Source: Clostridia bacterium
Lineage (GTDB): Bacteria > Bacillota > Clostridia > Oscillospirales > CAG-272
Length of the DNA: 64,000 bases
Assembly (NCBI GenBank): GCA_017482055.1
Contig: JAFUOH010000008.1
Location: forward strand, 1-64,000
Direction of reading: 5' to 3'
Position 1 is the first letter of the stretch; each line of letters starts with the position of its first letter. The position numbers and the translations under genes were made by a program. The notes under the pieces were generated by a model that did no database searches, was not told the origin of the DNA, and saw nothing but the letters and a program-made list of their open reading frames with translations. Shown piece by piece: positions 41,682 through 51,333 of the stretch.

Positions 41682-43493
41682 ATGAAACGGCTCAATTTTT
41701 ACACTTCAAACGAATTAAAGCCCTCCGGATGGCTGAAACGCCAGCTCACGATTCAGGCAGAAGGACTTTCGGGCAACCTTGACAAGGTATGGCGCGATGT
41801 GCGCGACAGCGCGTGGATCGGCGGCGACGCAGAGGGCTGGGAGCGTGTTCCCTATTGGCTCGATGGCTTTATACCGCTGGCGTACTTACTTGAAAATGAG
41901 GACATGATCGCACGCGCGGGCAAATACATAGACGCCATCGTCGCCTCTCAAAAGCCCGACGGTTGGATCTGCCCCTGCTCTGAGGAAAAAATACCCACCT
42001 ACGACACCTGGGCTGTCCTGCTCATCTCCAAGGTGCTGACCGTTTATTATAACTGTTCCCACGACGAGCGCATCCCCGACGTGCTGTACAGAACCATGAA
42101 GAACTATTACGACCTTCTCTCGAACGGCACTATCAAGCTTTTCCAGTGGGGTAAATACCGCTGGTACGAGGGCTTTATGGCGCTTAATTTCCTCGCCGAG
42201 CGTTACGATGACGAATGGATACGCGACCTTGCGAAAATATTAAAATCTCAGGGAACGGACTACTCCGAAAAGATAGAGCTCTGGAAGCGCCCGCTCAACA
42301 AGTGGACCCTTGACACGCACATCGTAAATCTCATGATGATGCTCAAATCCGAGGCGGTATCCTGTGAGCTGCTTGGCGATGAGTATACCGATCTCGCGGA
42401 AAGACTCCGTACCGTGCTTGACAACTACAACGGTACTCCCGTGGGGCTTTTCACAGGCGACGAGTGTCTGTCGGGCATCAGCCCCATTCAGGGCACCGAG
42501 CTGTGCGCTGTCGCCGAAATGATGTACTCCTATGAGCTGCTTTATGCTTACACCGGCGACAAAAAGTGGGCTGAGCGTCTCGAGGTCGTGGCATTCAACG
42601 CCCTGCCCGCCACCATCAGCGATGATATGTGGACTCATCAGTATCTGCAGATGAGCAATCAGATCGCCTGTGTACGCTTCCCCGGGCGTTCGCTGTTCCG
42701 CACTAACAACAACGAAGCGCACCTGTTCGGTCTGGAGCCTCATTTCGGCTGCTGCACCGCCAACTTTAACCAAGCATGGCCTAAGCTCACGCTGTCCGCA
42801 TTCATGTACAGCGGTGATACCGTAGTCAGCGCGGTACCCGTCCCCACCGAGCTTAAAGCCGATGGCATCAATATCACCCTCGACACAAATTATCCCTTTG
42901 AAAACAAGCTCGTCTACAAAATCGACACCGAAAAGGCATTCACCCTTAAGGTGCGTATACCGTCCTTTGCAAAGGATCTCACTGTCTGCGGCACTCCTGC
43001 ATATGCAGAAGAGCTTTCCTTTGATCTTTGTGCCGGCGAAAATCGTGAGATCACCGTGGAATTTAACACCGCTTGCGAACTCATCGACCGCCCGCACAGC
43101 TTAAAAACCGTAAAATGCGGCTCGCTTGTATTCTCACTGCCAATCAAGTATGAGAAGGTAATGTATGAATACACCAAGAAGGATGTCGAACGTAAATTCC
43201 CCTACTGCGACTATGAGTATGTACCGAAAAGCGAATGGAGCTACGGACTTGACGATGTAAAGTTCGACGTCCTGCGCCATGGCGTCAGTGACGTTCCCTT
43301 CTCGTCGGAAAAGCCCCCCGTAACGCTCACAGCAAGCGTTAAAAAGATCGCATGGGGGACGGAGGACGGCTTCGAGACCGTCTGCGCGAAGATTCCCGCA
43401 TCCACCGCTCCCATGGGAGAGCGTGAGACCGTTTCTCTCTACCCCTACGGCTGTGCCAAGCTCCGCATGACCGAGCTTCCGCTGGTGAAATAA
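41682..43493 (+). CDS. GH127 beta-L-arabinofuranosidase
   Basis: A 603-aa cytoplasmic member of GH127 (formerly DUF1680), removing beta-L-arabinofuranose from hydroxyproline-linked or pectic side chains. The N-terminal PSGWLKRQL, the (alpha/alpha)6 barrel with WERVPYWLDGFIPLAYLLEN and FHGCC-like FGCCTANF, whose paired Cys belong to the zinc/thiolate catalytic centre, and the C-terminal beta-domain (about 430-600) are present. AAAGGCAG precedes the ATG. Divergent from the AraC gene; probably inducible. Confidence 0.93.
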   Translation: MKRLNFYTSNELKPSGWLKRQLTIQAEGLSGNLDKVWRDVRDSAWIGGDAEGWERVPYWLDGFIPLAYLLENEDMIARAGKYIDAIVASQKPDGWICPCSEEKIPTYDTWAVLLISKVLTVYYNCSHDERIPDVLYRTMKNYYDLLSNGTIKLFQWGKYRWYEGFMALNFLAERYDDEWIRDLAKILKSQGTDYSEKIELWKRPLNKWTLDTHIVNLMMMLKSEAVSCELLGDEYTDLAERLRTVLDNYNGTPVGLFTGDECLSGISPIQGTELCAVAEMMYSYELLYAYTGDKKWAERLEVVAFNALPATISDDMWTHQYLQMSNQIACVRFPGRSLFRTNNNEAHLFGLEPHFGCCTANFNQAWPKLTLSAFMYSGDTVVSAVPVPTELKADGINITLDTNYPFENKLVYKIDTEKAFTLKVRIPSFAKDLTVCGTPAYAEELSFDLCAGENREITVEFNTACELIDRPHSLKTVKCGSLVFSLPIKYEKVMYEYTKKDVERKFPYCDYEYVPKSEWSYGLDDVKFDVLRHGVSDVPFSSEKPPVTLTASVKKIAWGTEDGFETVCAKIPASTAPMGERETVSLYPYGCAKLRMTELPLVK

Positions 43494-43511
43494 TTATCAC
43501 ATAAAATCGTA

Positions 43512-43544
43512 TTCCCCGCCGGTTTCAACCGAAACGGCGGGGAA
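43512..43544. terminator. bidirectional terminator after GH127
   Basis: TTCCCCGCCGGTTTC pairs with GAAACGGCGGGGAA around a short loop, between the convergent GH127 and hypothetical genes. Confidence 0.8.
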
Positions 43545-43552
43545 TGATTTAT

Positions 43553-43972
43553 TTATTCTGTCTCCCTCGGTTTACCACCGGATAATGATATGTATAGGTG
43601 ATAATCCACGGCTATTACAACCTTATATTTATCATCACCCGGAAGAAGAAGAATATTATTCACGAATACAATAAGCGGTCTTAAAAACATCAAGCTACTA
43701 AAAAATTCGAGATAAAACTCCGCACGGATGAATGAGGCGTGCCTGTTGATCCTTATAGTTAATCTGTTTTCCCGCGCAATTTGTTTCACGATTTTTATAA
43801 AATTTTCATCGCCCGATCTGCACACAGAATCACATGCACCGAAAGTATTGGGGCTTAAATACTCCGGTAATGAATTAAATTTTTCAAGATCATATTTTTT
43901 ATCTGTTATTTTATCTCCGCATATTTGCCAACGACGTGTGGGATACTTTTTCTCATATATTGTTTCGTACAT
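43553..43972 (-). CDS. hypothetical protein
   Basis: A 139-aa AT-rich gene product starting MYETIYEKK (ATG 43972 behind GGGAG; GTG 43981 is the alternative). It contains a hydrophobic stretch (about residues 90-112, FYLEFFSSLMFLRPLIVFVN) and a mixed alpha/beta remainder ending YHLYISLSGGKPRETE. No family recognised. Composition differs from the surrounding GC-rich genes, suggesting recent acquisition. Confidence 0.55.
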   Translation of the reverse strand: MYETIYEKKYPTRRWQICGDKITDKKYDLEKFNSLPEYLSPNTFGACDSVCRSGDENFIKIVKQIARENRLTIRINRHASFIRAEFYLEFFSSLMFLRPLIVFVNNILLLPGDDKYKVVIAVDYHLYISLSGGKPRETE

Positions 43973-44084
43973 TGTATACACTCCCTTCTATCTATTATTG
44001 TAGCATAGTACAAATCGAAAATCAATACTTTTAGAGTTAAATATCTCTGTTAATTGGTTTGTTTTAAAAAGCTCTCAGCCTATA

Positions 44085-44111
44085 CTATTAGTGTACATAT
44101 AACACTAATAG
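44085..44111. promoter_or_regulatory. perfect inverted repeat upstream of XRE gene, likely operator
   Basis: CTATTAGTGT (44085-44094), 7-base spacer, ACACTAATAG (44102-44111). It overlaps the end of a TATACT -10 (44081-44086) and lies 12 bp before the ATG, where binding would block transcription. Autoregulation by the encoded XRE protein is likely. Confidence 0.65.
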
Positions 44112-44122
44112 GGGGGATGTTT

Positions 44123-44461
44123 ATGAATTTTAGTTCTGTAGGTAAGCATATTAGAAAGTATCGCACACTAAGGAAGCTTCGTCAAGAAGAACTGGCAGAA
44201 AAGATCGGGGTAAGCGTAAATTATATAGGACAGATCGAGCGCGGTGAAAAAACGCCTGCTTTTGATACCTTTATAAGCATCGCCAATGTGCTGAATGTAT
44301 CTTCGGATATGCTGTTATGCGATGTGATCACTGCAAAGAGCTACGAGGTGAAGGACTCGCTGCTTCACGAAAAGCTCTGTAAGCTCTCCGACAAGGATCG
44401 GGCAAGGATATACGATGTCATTGACACGCTTATCAAGCATTCGGTTCAGGTAAAGCCGTAA
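44123..44461 (+). CDS. XRE-family transcriptional regulator
   Basis: A 112-aa protein with an N-terminal Cro/CI helix-turn-helix (residues 6-62: GKHIRKYRTLRKLRQEELAE, VSVNYIGQIERGEKTPAF, ISIANVLNVSSDMLL) and a short helical tail. Start at 44123 follows GGGGGG; the frame extends upstream without a ribosome site. Its operator-like palindrome lies just upstream. Followed by a strong terminator, so it stands alone. Confidence 0.85.
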   Translation: MNFSSVGKHIRKYRTLRKLRQEELAEKIGVSVNYIGQIERGEKTPAFDTFISIANVLNVSSDMLLCDVITAKSYEVKDSLLHEKLCKLSDKDRARIYDVIDTLIKHSVQVKP

Positions 44462-44477
44462 ATACGGCGGCTTTGTA

Positions 44478-44515
44478 AATGGGTCATGTCCCGAACTTTG
44501 CGGACATGACCCATT
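44478..44515 (+). terminator. strong terminator after XRE gene
   Basis: Perfect 14-bp stem (44478-44491 with 44502-44515), 10-base loop, followed by TTCCGTTTTTT. Confidence 0.9.
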
Positions 44516-44643
44516 TTCCGTTTTTTATTAAAATAATCCGTTCAGTATATGCAAAACATTTCTTTACCGTGTCATTCCCTGCATATTTTTTGTACCGTGC
44601 CAATATAAATATGTCAGTAACTATCTCGAGGAGGATTTAAGTA

Positions 44644-46122
44644 ATGGCAGATACATCTATCTACAGGGACATCGCCGAACGGTGCGCGAATACCTTTTAT
44701 CTCGGCGTCATCGGTCCCGTGCGCACGGGCAAGTCCACGTTTATCAAAAAATTCATGGAGGCGCTGGTCATCCCCAACATCCGCGACGAGCACGAGCGTG
44801 AGCGTGCGCGGGACGAGATGCCGCAAAGTGCCGCAGGCAAGACCGTCATGACCACCGAACCGAAATTCGTCCCCGATGAGGCGGTGGAGATCACGCTGTC
44901 CGACAACGCTGTAATGAAGGTGAAGATGGTGGACTGTGTGGGCTATATCGTTCCCGATGCCATGGGGCACATCGAGGACGGACACGCACGCATGGTACAT
45001 ACTCCATGGCAAGCTGAACCTATGCCGTTCACGCAAGCGGCAGAATACGGCACGCGAAAGGTCATAAACGAGCACTCCACCGTAGGGATGCTTGTGACCA
45101 CAGACGGCACGGTCGGTGAAATACCGCGTGAGAATTATGTGGAAGCTGAGGAACGTGTGGTGCGCGAGCTTAAGGAAACGGGCAAGCCGTTTGCGATCAT
45201 TCTCAACTCCGCAGTTCCCGAGAGCGACGAAGCCGTACGTCTCGCATACGAGCTGGAAGACAAGTATGGAGCTCCCGTAGCGCTTGTCAACTGCCTGCGT
45301 CTCGACGGCGACGACATCCGTCATATTTTGGAGCTTGTGCTTATGGAATTTCCCGTCAGTGAGATCAAAGTAAAGCTCCCCGACTGGACAAATGCGCTCG
45401 AGCCATCTCACCGCCTTCGTACCGCCCTTGACGAGTTTATTATGGAGCGTGCCAACCGTGTATATAAGATCGGAGAGATCGCGGGTGTTTTCACCGAAGC
45501 CTCGGAAAACGAATATGTCAAGGGAGTGAAGGTCGATAAGATCGACCTCGGCAAGGGTACGGCAGAGTTGTCGGTTGATCTTGCGGACGGACTTTACTAT
45601 AAGATCATCAGTGAACTGTGCGGATTCGATATTTCAAGCGAGGAAAAGCTCATAACACTGCTTCGCGAGCTTGCGGGCATGAAGGAAAAGTATGACCGCG
45701 TATCTGCGGCATTGGCGGATGTGGGAGAAAAGGGTTATGGTATCGTTATGCCCGAGATCGAGGACCTGCATCTTGAGGAGCCCGAGATCGTCAAGCAGTC
45801 CGGCGGATATGGTGTACGCCTGCGAGCCTCCGCGCCCAGCATTCACATGATAAAAGCCAACATCGAGACCGAAATCAGCCCGGTTGTGGGAACTGAACAG
45901 CAGTCTGAGGAGCTTGTAAAATACATGCTGAAGGAATTCGAGGAGGATCCGAGGAAGATCTGGGAGTCCAACATGTTTGGCAAGACCCTCCATCAGCTTG
46001 TAAATGAGGGGCTTCACACCAAGCTCGGACACATGCCCGAGGATGCCCGCGCCAAGCTCTCCGAAACCCTCGGACGCATTATCAACGAAGGAAGCGGCGG
46101 GCTTATATGCATTATTTTATGA
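44644..46122 (+). CDS. spoIVA: stage IV sporulation protein A, spore-coat morphogenetic ATPase
   Basis: A 492-aa TRAFAC-class protein that assembles as the basement layer of the spore coat on the outer forespore membrane. The P-loop GPVRTGKST (residues 24-32), MVDCVGYIVPDAMGH (G3-like), and TVGEIPRENYVEAEERVVRE are family hallmarks, and the C-terminal domain (about 400-492) ends in the hydrophobic GGLICIIL used in membrane anchoring. GAGGAGG before the ATG. Expected to be sigma-E dependent, but I could not place the promoter with confidence. Shows that the organism sporulates. Confidence 0.97.
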   Translation: MADTSIYRDIAERCANTFYLGVIGPVRTGKSTFIKKFMEALVIPNIRDEHERERARDEMPQSAAGKTVMTTEPKFVPDEAVEITLSDNAVMKVKMVDCVGYIVPDAMGHIEDGHARMVHTPWQAEPMPFTQAAEYGTRKVINEHSTVGMLVTTDGTVGEIPRENYVEAEERVVRELKETGKPFAIILNSAVPESDEAVRLAYELEDKYGAPVALVNCLRLDGDDIRHILELVLMEFPVSEIKVKLPDWTNALEPSHRLRTALDEFIMERANRVYKIGEIAGVFTEASENEYVKGVKVDKIDLGKGTAELSVDLADGLYYKIISELCGFDISSEEKLITLLRELAGMKEKYDRVSAALADVGEKGYGIVMPEIEDLHLEEPEIVKQSGGYGVRLRASAPSIHMIKANIETEISPVVGTEQQSEELVKYMLKEFEEDPRKIWESNMFGKTLHQLVNEGLHTKLGHMPEDARAKLSETLGRIINEGSGGLICIIL

Positions 46123-46548
46123 TCTGAACATCGGCGAGCGCTGTACTTTCGCCTTTCCCTCTACCCCACGCAGCCATTTTCTGAGATGGGTGCATAGCCC
46201 TGCTACGGGAATGCAGAGAAGGAACCATAGACTCGAATAGAGTGCGCATACTTGACCGAAAAGGTTGAGAAACCGGTTTGAATAGTCCCATACGTGCCAA
46301 CCGAGCAGTATGTTTACCACAAATCCAACGGTAAGCTCGGATAAGGAGATTATGAGACTGCCTACGAGGCACCTTTTCCATAAAGGCGCGCGGTTGTGGA
46401 AGGCTTCATTCATATAAATGAACATAAAGCACATTCCGCCTGTCAACGCCATCGTCCAGTGTGAGTATCCGCGCCACAGTATTTCCACTATGGTGTACCC
46501 TACGCCGCCTATAATATATACTACCGCATATTCACCGATTCTTCGCAT
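46117..46548 (-). CDS. CmpB-like membrane protein (ABC_trans_CmpB family)
   Basis: A 143-aa membrane protein with four helices: VVYIIGGVGYTIVEILWRG, MALTGGMCFMFIY, LIISLSELTVGFVVNIL and VCALYSSLWFLLCIPVAGL. The WHVWDYSNRF-NLFGQVC pattern is typical of the PF06541 (ABC_trans_CmpB) family, a putative permease family common in Clostridia. Start 46548 follows TTGGAG. Its end overlaps the convergent spoIVA stop by 6 bp. Confidence 0.8.
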   Translation of the reverse strand: MRRIGEYAVVYIIGGVGYTIVEILWRGYSHWTMALTGGMCFMFIYMNEAFHNRAPLWKRCLVGSLIISLSELTVGFVVNILLGWHVWDYSNRFLNLFGQVCALYSSLWFLLCIPVAGLCTHLRKWLRGVEGKAKVQRSPMFRS

Positions 46549-46614
46549 TGTTTTCTCCAAATAAAGCTTGATTGATACAGAAAATAGCATTGCCCCGTGA
46601 CGCGGCTTTTATAC

Positions 46615-46660
46615 AAAAAAACACATTCCATCCGAAAAAATCGGTAGGGATGTGTTTTTC
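46615..46660 (-). terminator. terminator of the YhaN/YhaO-like operon
   Basis: AAAAACACAT pairs with ATGTGTTTTT (46617-46626 with 46650-46659), with additional imperfect pairing around AAAAAA. Lies just past the stop at 46669. Confidence 0.75.
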
Positions 46661-46668
46661 ATTCAGAT

Positions 46669-48828
46669 CTACAGCTTAATATGCTTAAATTCGCTGAGTT
46701 TACGCATCAGCGTGGGCTCGCGATCGTTTGAGGTAAATATCAGGCTCTGGGATTTTTGAACGGAGATCAGCCGCAGGAGATTAGTCAGTCTTACATCATC
46801 CTGTCTGATGAACGACTCGTCGTAGATCATCGGCGGCTCGGATTTGCGGTAAAGCAATGAGATCAGTGCAAGCCGCAGGCAAAGATACGCCGCATCCTGA
46901 GTGCCTGCGCTGAGAACGTCCAGCGTACGCTGACCGCTCTCTGTCTCGGCTGACATGGAAAGATCAGCCCCGACCCCCAGCTCACGGTATTTACCGTCCG
47001 TGATGTATGCCATATTCTGTGCCGCGTCAGCTGCAAGCCTGGGAGCAACGCTTCGTCTGAGACTTTCGCTTGCCTCACACAGCTTTTCATATGCAAGCTT
47101 ATATGCCGCATGCTTCTTTTGCAGTGTACACCGCTCCGATTTGCGTGCCGCGAGCTTATCCGCCAGCGACTTGGGATCCTCGGATACAGGATAAAGTCCC
47201 GCAAGCGTTTTTTCAAGCTCACCGCAGTGTTTTTCAAGCGACGATGCCATTTTCGAGGCAAAGTCTGCCTCACGGCGCATCTCGGACAGGTTGTCGATGT
47301 CGATATCGGACATGTCCGCACCCTCATCAATCATCTCCCGAAGCTCGTCCTCGTTATACGCTCCCAGCTGTGTGTTCATCTGCGAAAGCAATGTGGCATA
47401 CTTGTCGTATTCGGATTTGAGACCGTTGGACTCCCGCATTTTGACGGTTTGCTCGGCACATCTTGCCGCAAGCTCGTCCGCCCCACACCCGCATTCGCGT
47501 TTTATCTCCTCGCACAGCTCATCATAACGGCGGTTCGCATCAGACAGCGCAAGGCTTGTGAATTTTGCAGTCTCCCGAGCCGCTTTGAGATCGTCCGCCG
47601 CGCATTCAAGGGCATCGAAATCATAGTACAGCTCAATATCCTCCGCACGCTTTCTTGCGCGTAGGCTGAGGATGAACAGTGTGACCGCCAGCGCCGCCAG
47701 AACACCGCCGACTGCGGCAAGGGCTGTATGCGGTGTACCGCCCGTCATCATCGGACGCAAACCGAACGCCATCTCCGCAAGCCCGAAAAGCAGTGCCACG
47801 ATTCCCACCGCAACATAAGCCTTCGACTTGACACGGCAGCTCTCCATCTTCGCTTCAAGCGCTTCTCTGCCGCCAAGCTTTATGTACTCGTCAAGCTCGG
47901 GATCGGGCTCGGTTTGCCGCTGTTCCCGACTTCGAGCGGCGATCTCATCAAGCTCACGTTTAAGCAATGAATGCTTTTTCTCGTATCCGTCCATCTTCTC
48001 AAGCACCGCAAGATCCTGTGCGTTTGCGGTCTCCAGCTGTTCGTGAAGCGCTGACATCCGTGCTTCGATCACTCGCTTGCGTCCAAACAGCTCAAGCAGT
48101 GCGTTTACTTCAAATTGCTTTATCTTTCCGCCAAGCTCCAAGGCTCTTGCGGCGGCGGACTCCTGCTTTTCCCTTGAATCTGCAAGCTGTGCTTCCTTTG
48201 AAAGGATATCCTCATGCACTCGCAGTGCATCCGCAAGCTTTACTTCGAGCTCCGCACATTCTGTATCAAGCTCAAAAAGCCGACCACCCTTTTCATTTTT
48301 ATGAAGCAGCGAGGCACGCGCCGCATCAAGCTTTGCAATGGCACGCTGAGTGTTAACGTTTTCATCGGCAGAGAAGAGAATGTTTTCTATCCCCTCGCTG
48401 ACCTTTGAGCCGCCCGCAGACATCCCGCCAACCTGTGAAACGAACGCCGTTGCCGCGAACATCTCGGCATCTACCCCGAGAAACAGCTCACCCGGAGTAG
48501 TCCCATCAAGCAGACCTCGTATGGGCATGTTGTTCTCGCCGTCAATAAGCTGTACCGCCTCTCGGCTGCCCACCATCGCACGTTCGATACGGTATCGGTG
48601 AGAATCCACGCATACCGTGAGACTGCCTGCCGCTCCGCCTGTGCGCCAGGACAGCAGCTGCTCTCGCTCGCGGGAGTTCACTCCGTACAGAACAAACTTA
48701 ATAAACGCGGCAAGAGTGGACTTGCCGCTCTCATTGGCACCCTCGATTATGTTCATTCCCGGCGACAGCTCCAAATCAAAATCCGAAAGCTTACCGAAAG
48801 TATCTATATGCATCTTCTCAATAAACAT
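46669..48828 (-). CDS. SbcC/YhaN-like SMC-type ATPase with central membrane helices
   Basis: A 719-aa protein: ATPase head with P-loop EGANESGKST (about residues 33-42), long coiled coils (about 170-330 and 420-560), and a C-terminal head half with signature LSAGTQDAAYL and Walker B PMIYDE. Between the coils are two hydrophobic helices (VAVGIVALLFGLAEMAFGL and ALAAVGGVLAALAVTLFIL), a feature of the B. subtilis YhaN type, unlike E. coli SbcC. Start at ATG 48828 with GAGGTG upstream, just after the nuclease gene; the two probably act together in DNA repair or end processing near the membrane. Confidence 0.85.
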   Translation of the reverse strand: MFIEKMHIDTFGKLSDFDLELSPGMNIIEGANESGKSTLAAFIKFVLYGVNSREREQLLSWRTGGAAGSLTVCVDSHRYRIERAMVGSREAVQLIDGENNMPIRGLLDGTTPGELFLGVDAEMFAATAFVSQVGGMSAGGSKVSEGIENILFSADENVNTQRAIAKLDAARASLLHKNEKGGRLFELDTECAELEVKLADALRVHEDILSKEAQLADSREKQESAAARALELGGKIKQFEVNALLELFGRKRVIEARMSALHEQLETANAQDLAVLEKMDGYEKKHSLLKRELDEIAARSREQRQTEPDPELDEYIKLGGREALEAKMESCRVKSKAYVAVGIVALLFGLAEMAFGLRPMMTGGTPHTALAAVGGVLAALAVTLFILSLRARKRAEDIELYYDFDALECAADDLKAARETAKFTSLALSDANRRYDELCEEIKRECGCGADELAARCAEQTVKMRESNGLKSEYDKYATLLSQMNTQLGAYNEDELREMIDEGADMSDIDIDNLSEMRREADFASKMASSLEKHCGELEKTLAGLYPVSEDPKSLADKLAARKSERCTLQKKHAAYKLAYEKLCEASESLRRSVAPRLAADAAQNMAYITDGKYRELGVGADLSMSAETESGQRTLDVLSAGTQDAAYLCLRLALISLLYRKSEPPMIYDESFIRQDDVRLTNLLRLISVQKSQSLIFTSNDREPTLMRKLSEFKHIKL

Positions 48829-48836
48829 CATGCACC

Positions 48837-49955
48837 TCAAATCTCCTCGCCCGCAAGCGCCGAAAGTCCGCACCTGAGTGCCATCGCCGCAGTTTCACGA
48901 ACCTCGGGATCATTGCTTGACAGCATTGTTTCAAGACTTCGATAAAACTCACCGCGCAGTGTGGGATCATCACGAAGTCTTCCGCTCTCAAGAAGCGGCA
49001 AGGTCTCGTCGATAACTTCAAGCATAAACAGCTGCGAAAACCGCTCCTCCAGAAATTTCGGCGACAGCTTGAAATCACCTGCCACGTTTCCCGTAAGATG
49101 AACTCGCAGTGCGGTATCTGCGCCGTAGCGCCTCTCTGAGATCAGCGCGGACAGCTTATCCACCGCATCGACATTTGAAGCCGCACCTGTGATATCCAGT
49201 CTCTCGATCTCGTAACAGCGCTTGCAGAATCGCACGAATTTAGCGGCAAACTGCAGGGATATATCCTTTTCCGCCGCTGCGAGCACGGCACCTTTTTCAC
49301 CGCACTCGTCAAAGCCGCGTCCCTCGAGGCATCCGCTGTAGGCGGCGTATCCGCTGCCCAGTTGCTTTAACTCACTATAGGTGTGGACATGGCCCAAAGC
49401 CGCATAATCGAAGCCGCACTCACAAAGCAGCTTTGATGGGATCGGACAGTATTTTGATCCGCTTGCATCAAGCTCGCCATGTGCGACCAGTAGATTGATA
49501 CGTGTGGGATCCTCCACAGAGAAGCCCTCAAGCGGACAAGTATCCATGTGTTCCGAGGTGAACGCCCAACCGTAGATTGTGGTATTCTTTTCGGGAAAAT
49601 CGAAGCAGGACAGCTCGGAGGAATCGAAAATATACACGTTTTCTGGAAATTCTCCGCGGCGGTAATAGCTCGACTGAGTATATGGATCATGATTTCCGGG
49701 CGCGATAATTATCTTGCAGTCGGGGATCGCCGCAAACTCGCGGCAGATAAGCGCTATCGTGTCACGAGAAACGAACGCTCCGTCAAAAAGATCACCCGAG
49801 ATCAACAGAAAATCGACCTTGTTCATTTTGGCGGACAAGGTCAGCGATGTAAACGCGGCGCGCATATCGCTATGTCGCAGCTCGGCTTTTGTAATATCAA
49901 GCGACGACAGCGGACTGTCAAGGTGCAGGTCGGCGCAGTGCAATATTTTTATCAT
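48837..49955 (-). CDS. SbcD/Mre11/YhaO-like metallophosphoesterase
   Basis: A 372-aa nuclease subunit with all the phosphoesterase motifs: ADLHLD (residues 8-13), SGDLFDG, APGNHDPY, VAHGELD and ALGHVHTY. The C-terminal region (about 235-372) is the capping and head-binding part. Its stop lies 8 bp before the start of the YhaN-like gene. Expected to act on double-strand ends as a complex with that ATPase. Confidence 0.88.
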   Translation of the reverse strand: MIKILHCADLHLDSPLSSLDITKAELRHSDMRAAFTSLTLSAKMNKVDFLLISGDLFDGAFVSRDTIALICREFAAIPDCKIIIAPGNHDPYTQSSYYRRGEFPENVYIFDSSELSCFDFPEKNTTIYGWAFTSEHMDTCPLEGFSVEDPTRINLLVAHGELDASGSKYCPIPSKLLCECGFDYAALGHVHTYSELKQLGSGYAAYSGCLEGRGFDECGEKGAVLAAAEKDISLQFAAKFVRFCKRCYEIERLDITGAASNVDAVDKLSALISERRYGADTALRVHLTGNVAGDFKLSPKFLEERFSQLFMLEVIDETLPLLESGRLRDDPTLRGEFYRSLETMLSSNDPEVRETAAMALRCGLSALAGEEI

Positions 49956-50037
49956 ATCAAACTCCGTTTTATGTAGTACTTATATTATACACTATCCGAG
50001 CGCCAATTGCAAGGTGTGACAAAAAATTTATCGAAAA

Positions 50038-50072
50038 GACCGCATATTTCGGCAATGTCGAAATATACGGTC
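50038..50072 (-). terminator. terminator of the DeoR/MFS operon
   Basis: GACCGCATATTTCG pairs imperfectly with CGAAATATACGGTC; the minus strand continues TTTTCGATAAATTTTTT. Confidence 0.75.
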
Positions 50073-50095
50073 TCCATAATTTCAGATAAATACAG

Positions 50096-51331
50096 TTATC
50101 TCTGTTTGCGGAACTTGTTCCATGAACCAATGGTAAGCACGCAAATAGCAGTGCCGACAGCGGCAATCGCCAGCCATGAGGCGACAGTGAAACCCCATCC
50201 GTAATCCTCGGACATTGCCGCAAAAAGATAGGTAGACAGCGCACTGCCGACATAGGTAAATGCGTTCACAACACCCGATATGGTAGATATCTTACCGTAT
50301 CTGTCGAAATATCTCGGTACACGCGAAATAAGCATCAGATTTATGCCGTGCATACAGCCGGTTATAACGGCAAGCAGCAATACCGAAATGAACGGATTCA
50401 CATCGAGAAGTAAGGTGAGCAGTCCCGCCGATACTGCGGCGATGCCGAAAAACACTGCCGAGGTGATAAGCTCGTTACCGATCTTTTTTTCAAGCGCCGC
50501 CGAAACATTGTAGCTTATCATAGAGAAGATCGGAAGCGCGATACCTGTCAGTATGGACACCGATGAAGAAAGATCAAAGGTGTCTGACACAAGCGTGGGA
50601 AGCCAGGTGGTAACACCGTCACGGAGTATGCCCTGAAGCACGATCGCTATGGCGATCGGCACCATCATTATAACAACAGCCGCACCGATACGGAGCCTTC
50701 CTGTAGGCTTTCGCTCAGACGAAACGACTTCCACAGGCTTTTCCATAATATCCTTCTTTGGAGCAAAAAGCTGCCAGACCACAGCCATTGCTACCGCCGC
50801 CACAGCACTTATAAAGAACAGCGAGCGCCAATTCCAAACAGCGGTGCACAAAGATGCCAGCAGATATATGACTATCGTTGCAACAGACGAGCCCACAGAC
50901 ACCCAAATGCAGGCACGGTTGTAGTTATCCTCGCTTAAATTATCTGCCATCATGCGTACCATGGGCGGCCAGAACATCGCCTGCGCAAAACCGTTGATGC
51001 CCCAAAGTATCATCATTGGCACCGCGCTTGTGAGAAACGGCATCAAAAGGTTGCAGACTGCGGTCACCGACATACCGATGACGATAAGCAGACGCGGTTT
51101 TACTCTGTCGCCTATAAATCCACTGATCAGCTGACCTATGCCGTATGTGAAAAACGCCGAGGTGCTGACAAGTCCCGCCGCCTTTTGGCTGATACCCGTA
51201 TCAGCTATCATATCAACAAGCACAGCGCCATAGTTGGTTCTCGTTATGTAGCTTGTAAAATACACCGCCGAGCAAAGAAGCATGAAGAAGATCGTCGCGC
51301 GCTCGGAAGCAGAAGTTTTATTTATATGCAT
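50096..51331 (-). CDS. MFS transporter (organophosphate:phosphate antiporter-like)
   Basis: A 411-aa transporter with twelve predicted helices, the GDRVKPR loop between helices 2 and 3 (about residues 74-81), NGFAQAMFWPPMVRMMAD (helix 4, typical of the GlpT/UhpT group), and a central cytoplasmic loop at about 195-215. Related to sugar-phosphate/glycerol-phosphate transporters; the substrate is not evident. AAGGGG precedes the ATG and overlaps the stop of the DeoR gene upstream, so they form one operon with the regulator first. Confidence 0.88.
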   Translation of the reverse strand: MHINKTSASERATIFFMLLCSAVYFTSYITRTNYGAVLVDMIADTGISQKAAGLVSTSAFFTYGIGQLISGFIGDRVKPRLLIVIGMSVTAVCNLLMPFLTSAVPMMILWGINGFAQAMFWPPMVRMMADNLSEDNYNRACIWVSVGSSVATIVIYLLASLCTAVWNWRSLFFISAVAAVAMAVVWQLFAPKKDIMEKPVEVVSSERKPTGRLRIGAAVVIMMVPIAIAIVLQGILRDGVTTWLPTLVSDTFDLSSSVSILTGIALPIFSMISYNVSAALEKKIGNELITSAVFFGIAAVSAGLLTLLLDVNPFISVLLLAVITGCMHGINLMLISRVPRYFDRYGKISTISGVVNAFTYVGSALSTYLFAAMSEDYGWGFTVASWLAIAAVGTAICVLTIGSWNKFRKQR

Positions 51332-51333
51332 TT

